This document shows, in pieces, positions 56,881-64,000 of a stretch of DNA of 64,000 nucleotides. The notes below the pieces were generated by a model, which made no database searches, had not been told where the DNA came from, and saw only the letters and a program-made list of their open reading frames with translations. This DNA comes from Pinus tabuliformis (taxonomy: Eukaryota > Streptophyta > Pinopsida > Pinales > Pinaceae), in NCBI GenBank assembly GCA_031772625.1, contig CM062818.1:1676436667-1676500666 (forward strand), in the 5' to 3' direction. Position 1 is the stretch's first letter; each line of letters starts with the position of its first letter. Position numbers and translations under genes: made by a program.

Positions 56881-57800
56881 TGGTCTATTCAGATATTTTA
56901 AAGGGATAGTAAGGCCCTCTCATATATTAAAGCCTAGATTCTAAATTGCTTGCTAAAGGAGGGTATGAGTTAACTTCTTAAGCAACAACAATTACATTTA
57001 AAGAATTAGAGAAGGATATTCATAAAATTCACTTAGAAAAATATAGAAAAGAAAAAATGAAAATTAGGGAATTATGGTTCCATTCACTGATTGAAAATAC
57101 AATTTTCTTCCATCATTATGCCAGTGATTAGGTGGCTATAAACTACATTAGGGCCATCAACAAATATAATGGAATTCAAACTACCATGTCTACACACAAA
57201 TCTAGTGAATGTGCCTCCCACTTCTCAAGCCTATTTATAGAAAACTCTAGGGCTAATATAGACATGATATTAAGAGCCCCTACAGTCTTCCTTTTATTTG
57301 TTTATCAAGAATAGAACATGTGGCTTATGGCTAAAATAAGAAGATATGAGATTTGGGGTGTTTCTCATCATCTTCAAAAGGACATTTCCTCCTTTGAACA
57401 GTTCAAACCCATATCCTTGTGTAATTCACTATAAAATCATCTTCAACATCATTTCTCATAGGCTAAAGGACGTTCTTTATGATAATATTTGCCCAATGAA
57501 TATGGATTCATGAGAGAGGACAAACCCTTGAAGAAATTGGCATCTCCCAAGAAAGCCTTCATTTAATCCATACAAATCATTAAAAAATAATAGTTGATGC
57601 ATCCATACAAATGGATCCATAATTTAGAAAGACATTATTCAAGCCTTTTTTTCTCATCAGTAAATGGTTAATTCATAATATTAGAGATAAATATCAACTT
57701 TTCATTAGAAAAGACAATTTGATTAAGTTCCATAATCAATGTTTACTCCCTCCAAAAATCATCCATTAACTTAATAAATATATATTCTACATTCTAAATC
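56881..57800 (+). pseudogene. LINE reverse-transcriptase relic
   Basis: Readable pieces in plus frames include 'FFHHYASD*VAINYIRAINKYNGIQ' near 57108 and 'SECASHFSSLFIENSRANI' near 57200. Then come 'ISLCNSL*NHLQHHFS', corresponding to the conserved RPISLCNVLYKI motif, near 57412, and 'NEYGFMRGQTLEEIGISQE' near 57496. These follow the order of plant LINE ORF2 between endonuclease and RT. Frequent stops and shifts mark an old copy, unrelated in detail to the LINE at 22557. Confidence 0.6.
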
Positions 57801-58011
57801 AAGTAATGAGACCTGACTATATCTTGGTTCACAAATTAACAAAGCAAAAACTACTCAGGAAGAAAACAAAAACATCATAGATAACATTTCCTTATACTAG
57901 TCTATGCCTAATATAGACTTAGAACACCACACAAAATGATCAAAAAATATTGATGACACAGCATTTCACATCAAAGTCTTAAGCCGGGCTCCGTGCACCT
58001 AAAAATTAGAT

Positions 58012-59049
58012 TCAAATCTCCACGGTCGCTGCAGATATGGTAATGCCTGCAAAGACCTTCCCACCATCACTGTTAACTTTCGTGAACTCCCTGGTTGACG
58101 GATTAAACAGATAAGAGATGTGTTTTCGGAGGGCGTCTAAACCGCTGACAAAAATCTGGTCACGCCACTGTGTAGCGCACGTAATGAAGAGAATATCCCG
58201 GGGATTCGGAAAGGAAGCTACCACACTCCAAACGTCCTTCTCAACATCATACTTCTCCACCCCTTGTTCAGTGAACACGTACACCTCCCCGGAAGAAGAA
58301 GAAGAAACCACACAGCTTCTCCTTAATCCTCCCCTAAAGTTCCCCCAATGTGCCGTCATTCTCCACCTTCCCTCACTCGGATCGAAAACTTCTCCACTTT
58401 GGCCTTCGTCTAACACCATGAATTTACCATCGATGAAAACCCCGCTGCATCCCTGGCCGTGCGATTCGATCATTGGGGGCAAAATTTCCCACTTGTCTTT
58501 CTCCACGTCATATGCTTCTACAGCTGCAAGGGGGGTGTCACGCTCGCCGAAACCGCCAGCGACGTAGACAAGTCCAGTGGAAGAAGAGACAGAGCACGCA
58601 AAGAATGATCGAGGTGTAGGCATGTCTGCCCCGCGCCGCCATCTGGCAGATTCAAAGTCATAAATGTAAACACTCTTCATCGCAGTTGCTCTGGACGGGT
58701 GCATTCCGCCAATGAGAAGTAGCTTCCGATTCACAGCCACGCACTGACACCATATTGGTATTCTAGTATTGTGGGGATCATCAATGGGAGGTAGCCTTTC
58801 CCAGGTGCCCTCCACAGGGTCGTATACTGTCACTACAAAGAGGGGATGCATATATCTGTGATTTCTATCTTTCTGAATCAAGCAAATAAGCTGCTTGCTC
58901 GTCCCACATTTCTTCCTGTCAGCATAGAACGTAGGGCTACTGAGTATAGCCTCCCAGCTTTTGCACACAGCCTTCAGCTTATCGATTGATGTGTAAGGCA
59001 TTCTTACAAAACACTGTCGAAGGACATCCTTCGGAATAACCTCCTCCAT
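58012..59049 (-). CDS. F-box/kelch-repeat protein (KFB type)
   Basis: This is an intact intronless 345-codon ORF. Residues 3-45 fit an F-box ('IPKDVLRQCFVRMPYTSIDKLKAVCKSW'), the part that binds SKP1 in an SCF E3 ubiquitin ligase. Kelch repeats follow with the diagnostic double glycines at 114-115 ('LLLIGGMHPS') and 165-166 ('VYVAGGFGER') and the spaced Trp ('YDFESARWRRGADMPTPRS', 'YDVEKDKWEILPPM', 'FDPSEGRWRM', 'YDVEKDVWSVVASF'). They form a propeller that would select the target. Length, lack of introns and arrangement match plant KFB proteins, such as those that degrade phenylalanine ammonia-lyase or type-B response regulators; the actual substrate cannot be told. The start is the first ATG in frame, 120 bp from a TATA box. 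It is the only undamaged gene in the window. A broken partial copy lies at 15019. Confidence 0.9.
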   Translation of the reverse strand: MEEVIPKDVLRQCFVRMPYTSIDKLKAVCKSWEAILSSPTFYADRKKCGTSKQLICLIQKDRNHRYMHPLFVVTVYDPVEGTWERLPPIDDPHNTRIPIWCQCVAVNRKLLLIGGMHPSRATAMKSVYIYDFESARWRRGADMPTPRSFFACSVSSSTGLVYVAGGFGERDTPLAAVEAYDVEKDKWEILPPMIESHGQGCSGVFIDGKFMVLDEGQSGEVFDPSEGRWRMTAHWGNFRGGLRRSCVVSSSSSGEVYVFTEQGVEKYDVEKDVWSVVASFPNPRDILFITCATQWRDQIFVSGLDALRKHISYLFNPSTREFTKVNSDGGKVFAGITISAATVEI

Positions 59050-59165
59050 TAGGGCGCTTCAAACACACCAATTTCCTGATCGATCGAGTTTACCCAGAGC
59101 TTTATCGCAAATAAAGAAATAAATATGAAAGTGAACGATGGTACCTCCGAATCTAAAAGTGACAG

Positions 59166-59175
59166 TTATATAATG
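59166..59175 (-). promoter_or_regulatory. TATA box of the F-box gene
   Basis: In gene sense this reads ATTATATAAC, about 117 bp upstream of the ATG. It implies a leader of roughly 85 nt. Confidence 0.55.
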
Positions 59176-59495
59176 TGTAGATGTCTATGTTTATTCAAAG
59201 CCACATGAAACCCTAATTTCAAACCCACCAGAAACGGAGTTCGTTATATCGATATTTATTCGTAATACGAAAATAAATCATTTTTTAATTCATAATATAA
59301 GTAAGTTTGACCAATCAACTCTTTGACACGGCAATGCTTTACGCAAAATCGTTCATTACCTCCACATGAACATGACCGGACTCCACTACATGAGCATGAT
59401 GGGACTCCACTAAGGAATATAATGTTTTATTTATATACATATATATATATTTTGGTTTTGTTTGTTGAATAATTCAAAGTTTTTTAGGTCAACTT

Positions 59496-59548
59496 TGCGG
59501 AGCATTTACCCTACCAGGAACTCCGCAAGAACTCCGCAGATTGCGGAG
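59496..59548. promoter_or_regulatory. Cluster of four TGCGGAG/CTCCGCA heptamers upstream of the F-box gene
   Basis: TGCGGAG occurs at 59496-59502 and 59542-59548, and its inverse CTCCGCA at 59521-59527 and 59532-59538. The last two form a perfect 7 bp hairpin with a 3 nt loop. The cluster lies 450-500 bp upstream of the F-box ATG in otherwise AT-rich sequence. A regulatory role is inference. Confidence 0.4.
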
Positions 59549-60530
59549 ATGTCATTCGCTCATCTCATAAACCTTAAGCCTAAGAAGACAGGTTTGAAGG
59601 GAGGACAGGTAAGATGACAGGTCCTAAATGAATATATATTTTAATGAGTTGAGAGGGGTTTTACAAGGTAATATAGCCATAATGTGGAAATGTAATGTAA
59701 AAAATGTTTATAATTATTTTTATATATGAGCTTAATGTATTGAATTTATATTAATATGTATAATTTATAATAATTAAATTGGTAAATGCTTACATATAGG
59801 TTAAATAGCCCAAGAGAAATGAAATGTTGTAGTGTTAGTAAAATATTAAAAAAAATAAAAATAATCAAATTCAATTTTGTTACATTGTAATGTTGTTTTT
59901 ATTGCATCTCACCGCTTTAAGTATGGGGTAGATCTCACATAAACATGTAAACTTAAACATAAATGTAAATGTAAACATTTAACACAATGTTTAACATTTA
60001 ACATTTTTAATGTAATGTCGGCCTTATTTAGAAATCAATATAAATTTAAAATATAAAGAGGTTTATGAACACTCAAAAAGTAGGTATGGTAAATAAATAA
60101 AAATATAAATAAAGTGGAGGCATGGTAAATAAATAAAAACTTTTGTATATTTAGTTCATAAACCTCTTTCTATTTACCAAGAATCAAAAAAGAGGTTTTA
60201 TTTAGGTGAAGGCTATGGGCCTAATACCATTTTAATACCATGCAAAAAAAACATTATTATCCCTAATATTAATATTAAGAAAAATAAATATGGTACATGG
60301 TATTGAGTTGTGGTATTCACAATCAATGGTATTGTCCAATGGTATTCACATGGAATGTAGCCTATTTAAAGGAGGGAATTAAACCAACATAGATCCATCT
60401 TTAGTCTTGTTCTACTAAGCACAAAGAGGGATCAAATATAGTGAGCACAGAGTGAAAAAATATTGGTAGATCCAAAGTAAGATATACCTATGGTGGTTAA
60501 TAAAATTACCAATAACTTTTTACATTAAAA
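59549..60530. other. AT-rich intergenic stretch
   Basis: No gene was recognised. The part at 60219-60355 is dense in GGTATT/AATACC motifs (ATGGTATT and similar), also seen in the chromovirus LTR near 28405-28455. A TATA-like TATTTAAAGG lies at 60363. It may be part of an unrecognised LTR. Confidence 0.35.
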
Positions 60531-60763
60531 AAAATCACAATATACATATTACATTCAAATATATAATAACAACAATAAGTTAAGATCCATTTCATTTATA
60601 AAATAGAATAATGATTATGTAACCATATTTATATTTTAATTAATAAGCACACAAATTTACAATATAACAATATGTTTAACCATGAATATTCACGTCCGCT
60701 TTGCCATAGATATTATTAAGATGTATATAGGCTTTGTTACAATACCATGGACCAATACCATGG
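60531..60763. repeat. Source-side copy of the segment duplicated at 15581-15824
   Basis: It is almost identical to 15581-15824. It ends exactly where the LTR of the next element starts; the last five bases, CATGG, would be the target duplication. Confidence 0.8.
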
Positions 60764-61820
60764 TGTTATAGACAATTTTGTGCCTTACAGCAACAAGCAT
60801 GAATTGTCAATAATCCAAGGGATCCAAAGTTCCCTAAACATGATGTTCCTACCCCTAGAGGAACAAGGTCAGCAAACCAACAGCTCTCAGATCAGTTCTC
60901 CACCTGAAAACACTCAAAAACAAGCAATCCTGAAATCAAAGCAGGTGCTCCACTAGGCTTCTGCGCTGAAACTCAGATCCTCCATGGTGTACCTGCGTTG
61001 CAAAGCAAGTGGAACAAAGGCCACCTGCGCTGAGCGAGATGGGACAAGTGGCACACTGAGTCATTGCTCCAAAAATGACACTTGGATCAGGGATTTCGCC
61101 TTGTGATGAGTCAGAGGCTCTGTTTCTCCAAGTAGAAGCAAGGTTCTCCAAGTGGACTCAAGAACTGAAGATCGACTAAAGATTAACTGAAGAGAGAGAG
61201 GACACAAGGCAGCTACACATCAGTTGCAAGCTGACTCATCCTTTCTCAATTCATCTATATATTGAGCTCTCTCCTATGAGCTCAGGGAGGCTGGAATTTT
61301 GGGCAAAGTAATGATATGCTGTTGGTTTCACTATAGAGCTATTGGGTGATTGCTTGAGAGAGATGAAGAGGAGAAATTCTTTCTACTGGGAGGTGTTGCT
61401 GGATTAGGACCTTCAATGGTTGTAACACTCTCAGAACCTTTACTTCTTCATTAATAAAAGCTATTGAGGTTCTTCTATATTCATTTGTTCCAATGATATA
61501 TTGTGATAATTGTATATTTGGTTTACACTAATCCTTGAACCAGTTATGATTGCATGCCTCTTGTAGTTTCCTTCTTTGTCATTTTGCAGGATCTCATTGT
61601 AGCTGGGCCGGCAAAAGAGCAAAGAGCTGGGAGCAAGCGGCCATAGAGAAGAGTTTGGATTCAACATTAAGCGCAAGGCAACGGTTAGTGCATTTATCCA
61701 CTCTCTTTTACTTTCATAAAGAAGTAAACCTTAAGTAGTTTTCTTTACAGTTGTTGCTGAGGTACTATCACCCTTAGAGTGGGATAGGGTCATCCGAGTC
61801 GGATACTTTTCCCTACAACA
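60764..61820 (+). repeat. 5' LTR of RT-less element copy 2
   Basis: A 1057 bp LTR, TGTTATAGAC to CCCTACAACA. It is homologous to the LTR of copy 1 (for example a CCCCTA..AGAACAAGGTCA block), but only moderately similar elsewhere. It contains ACCTGCGTTG at 60991 and CACCTGCGCTG at 61022, motifs repeated in the leader. Confidence 0.85.
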
Positions 61821-61823
61821 AAC

Positions 61824-61841
61824 TGGCGACTCCGCTGGGGA
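61824..61841 (+). other. Primer binding site of RT-less element copy 2
   Basis: TGGCGACTCCGCTGGGGA lies three bases after the LTR end and is homologous to the PBS of copy 1. Confidence 0.75.
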
Positions 61842-63532
61842 TCGTATCCGTTTGATTGTGTTTGTAGTATTTTGCTATTCATTTCCTGAACAAAAGAGTA
61901 CCAAATCGAAAAGCTTTTGACTATATCAAAAGCGAAGTAGAGGGCAGCTACTCTAGCTCATTTCTGAGCAAGTTCATGATTTGAAGAGCTGATCTACAAG
62001 GATCCTTGTAAGCTCTTAGTGATAGCTTTTCACCTTCCTTATCATCCCTTTGAGTGTGCTTGACTGATTGCTTTTGATTTGAGCAAAAACTGTGCATTTT
62101 TGAGAAAATTATGACCCGGAAACTGTGAAAACGCAACTTTCGTTTTCCAAAGCAGGTAGTACACAGGCTACCTGCTTTGCAACGCAGGTCCCGAAGGGGC
62201 TACCTGCGTTGAGAGCCAGACTGGCTGTGCAGCACCTGCGTTGGCCCAATTTTGCCTAGTGCTGTTGGGGTTTCCTCCTTTTCTCTTGCCTGTTTTCACT
62301 ATAGATTTGGCTGCCAGTTACCAGTCTTGCACCTGTTCTGAAACCAACATTACTTGCCATCATTCTGCCTCTGTTATATAACGAAATTGTACTTGTTCTT
62401 TTGTATTTCTTAATCATTTACAATTTCCCATAACGAAGAGTAAACTAGTCTTGCTTTTGGCCTCTTAGATCTGAACCTGTGTTAGGCATTTTGCTGGTCT
62501 AAAGAGTTAGCTTGTTTGCTGTCCATAGCTGATTAGTCATTTTACTTTCGTCATTATGGTTTGATTTCATGCATTTCCAGTGATTAAGCAAGTAAATCTT
62601 AAGGTGTCTTTTGATTTTGGACAAGCTTGTTTGTTTTCACTTTAAATCGAAATCAAAGTTATATAACAACTTTCTTTTTGTAACCCATCTACATTAAGAA
62701 AGGGAAAATAAAATACATGCATTGTGCATTTTGCATTTGACTGTTTGCTTGACGATTTAGAAAAAATTTGCATTTAGTGTGTGCTCTATGATCTGTGTGA
62801 AAAGATTTGCCTTTCTTTTCCCTCAGTAGTTAAGGTTTTCAAAGTTGAAAGATTGAAAAGTTTGCTTCTCATCTTAGACTGCATTCAGGAATTTGTTACA
62901 TACATCTCGTGGTGATCCTTAAAGGCAAACTGCTAAGCAAGATCAACATTAAAATAAATCCAATTTACATAACAACACTTTGTAACATAACACAAACACA
63001 TAGAGGTCTAGGTAGAGACGTGTTCCGACGTCGTTAAACATAGTGACTGTCGATCTCTACGAAGGTGGGTGATTCCTCCTGAGAGTCGGTGGCACTAATA
63101 CGGACTTGTGCTCCCACGTACCGTCGCGTATATATTGGGAGACCCCTATAGGCAATTATCCTTTATCCATAGGAAGCCGTGTCGGCCGCCCTACTGATCG
63201 CGATGCAGTGAACACAGCATTCACGAAGATCGACCACCTGTACCGTAAAACGTATTCTGTGGTTTCGCGAAAAGTTTGGCACACCCTCTGCCTAGAACTC
63301 CAGAGAAGTTTCTTTTGGCCTTTTTCAAACTCTATAACTGAAAAAGTCCATCTGAGCATTTTTCACTTCGGGCTCGTTAAAACATCGAAGGCGACTAGAG
63401 TCATCTTTAGCTTTTTCTCGACTCTTAAAACATGAAAAAGCAAGTTTGTGTCTAAAAGCGTCGTTAATAAAATTTATTTTAAACGGAACATAATCACCTG
63501 TTATTCCCACGTTGATCTTTCAGTTGAAAAGT
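61842..63532 (+). other. Leader of RT-less element copy 2, with conserved hairpins
   Basis: This is a non-coding leader. At 62149-62211 it carries two adjacent perfect hairpins (11 bp and 10 bp stems). At 63320-63441 it has hairpins that match those of copy 1 in place, stem and loop length. The part after about 63080 is strongly conserved with copy 1. Confidence 0.65.
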
Positions 63533-64000
63533 ATGGATCCCACCAACCAAGGAAGTAACCTTGGTGGAAGTCCAAATCCCTTCTCCTCTTGGGGAGATGT
63601 TGGTGCGCCTCATATGGCCACATTGTCACTTCCAGGATTGACAATTGGCCTACCTGTATGGCTCTTTTCAACTAATGTAGTTCAGATCACCTCCAATCCT
63701 GAGCAGTCGAATCAACAGTCAGACCAGTCTAGAACTACCCACCAGCCTTCCACTTCTTACAATTCTTCCTCTGATCCTTCATCTTCACAAGGTAGAGCCG
63801 GAAAAAGTCAGCCTCCCATGGAGAAGAAGGAAAAGAAGAAAAGATAAAGGAAGCAGAAGGGGCCTATGGCGAAGGCGACTGGGGGCAAGCAAAAGACAGC
63901 TGACAAAAATCCACACACTGCACCGACCGGGCCTAAATCGCCATGTGTCATTTGCAAAGGGGCCCACTTCCATCGTGATTGTCCTTGTATTCCCCGGATA
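63533..64000 (+). pseudogene. gag of RT-less element copy 2 (partial, one stop)
   Basis: The ATG at 63533 corresponds to the start at 11182 in copy 1. The N terminus keeps 'SSWGDVGAPHMATLSLPG' and 'TIGLPVWLFST', followed by a Ser/Pro-rich stretch and a Lys-rich run. A TAA at 63845-63847 breaks the frame; the same frame then continues to 'CVICKGAHFHRDC', the first short zinc knuckle with CX2CX3HX4C spacing, before the window ends. The stop lies at a different place from that of copy 1, so the two copies decayed independently. Confidence 0.8.

Larger units (their letters stand above)
60764..64000 (+). mobile_element. RT-less gag LTR element, copy 2 (cut by the window end)
   Basis: It comprises a 5' LTR (60764-61820), a PBS, a 1.7 kb leader and a gag start highly similar to those of copy 1. 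The right part lies outside the window. The insertion point is fixed by the empty site at 15824. Whether this copy also lacks RT cannot be seen here. Confidence 0.85.

Noticed and set aside
63106..63435. Leader ORF in RT-less element copy 2 sharing 'YPLSIGSRV' with an ORF at 11407-11592 in copy 1
   Set aside because: The frames differ upstream, there is no common ATG, and differences fall mostly at first and second codon positions. The conservation looks like RNA structure rather than protein.
1..64000. Search for tRNA, rRNA, CRISPR and bacterial-type operons
   Set aside because: No cloverleaf tRNA gene, rRNA segment or spaced CRISPR-like repeat was seen; the content is plant nuclear.

Overview
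The window looks like intergenic DNA from a large plant nuclear genome. It is AT-rich, and most of it is made of LTR retrotransposons, LINEs and their fragments, nested inside one another. The chromovirus, SIRE/Maximus-like Copia, plant L1-type LINE and kelch F-box families all point to a seed plant. The long LTRs, the very decayed LINEs and the style of the gag proteins suggest a gymnosperm such as a conifer, but that is inference. Only one gene looks intact: a single-exon F-box/kelch gene at 58012-59049 on the minus strand.

Left part (1-16.4 kb). The window opens in the end of an LTR (1-489). A repeat block follows (copy A 490-3439, copy B 3440-6172 continuing at 13964-15018). Copy B is split by a complete LTR element on the minus strand, 6173-13958. 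This element has 1038/1039 bp LTRs, a CATTG target duplication, a PBS and a PPT. It encodes only a gag-protease-like protein; there is no reverse transcriptase or integrase. Its leader and 3' non-coding region hold an unusual set of hairpins. Copy B ends at a fragment of the F-box gene (15019-15580), which is itself split by a tRNA-type SINE, and then by a duplicate of sequence found at 60531-60763.

Middle part (16.4-35.7 kb). A decayed gene-like ORF with a TATA box (16914-18510, plus) abuts a decayed Ty3/Gypsy gag-protease on the minus strand (18555-20020), with its PBS and a long LTR from 20118. A LINE (22557-34395, plus) with an A8 tail and imperfect 13-14 bp target duplications has landed in that region. 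A Ty3/Gypsy chromovirus (23911-28679) without its 5' LTR sits inside the LINE.

Right part (35.7-64 kb). Copies C (35715-38650) and D (38651-39753, continuing 50904-54337) repeat the A/B block. D is split by an 11.1 kb SIRE-like Copia element (39754-50898, TSD TGTGG), which is itself hit by two solo LTRs (44492-45044, TSD ATTGA; 45170-47243, TSD CCAGA). Copia- and LINE-derived debris follows, then the F-box gene, and finally a second, right-truncated member of the RT-less gag family (60764 to the window end, plus strand).

Relative order of events, from the nesting: the A/B and C/D duplication is oldest. The RT-less element entered B, and the Copia element entered D. The solo LTRs came after the Copia element, the chromovirus after the LINE, and the SINE after the F-box fragment was copied. 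The best candidate for something undescribed is the hairpin family of the RT-less gag element. Its type I stems have loops with a (G)ACTC motif, recur on a 100 bp period, and show compensatory base changes between the two copies in the window.
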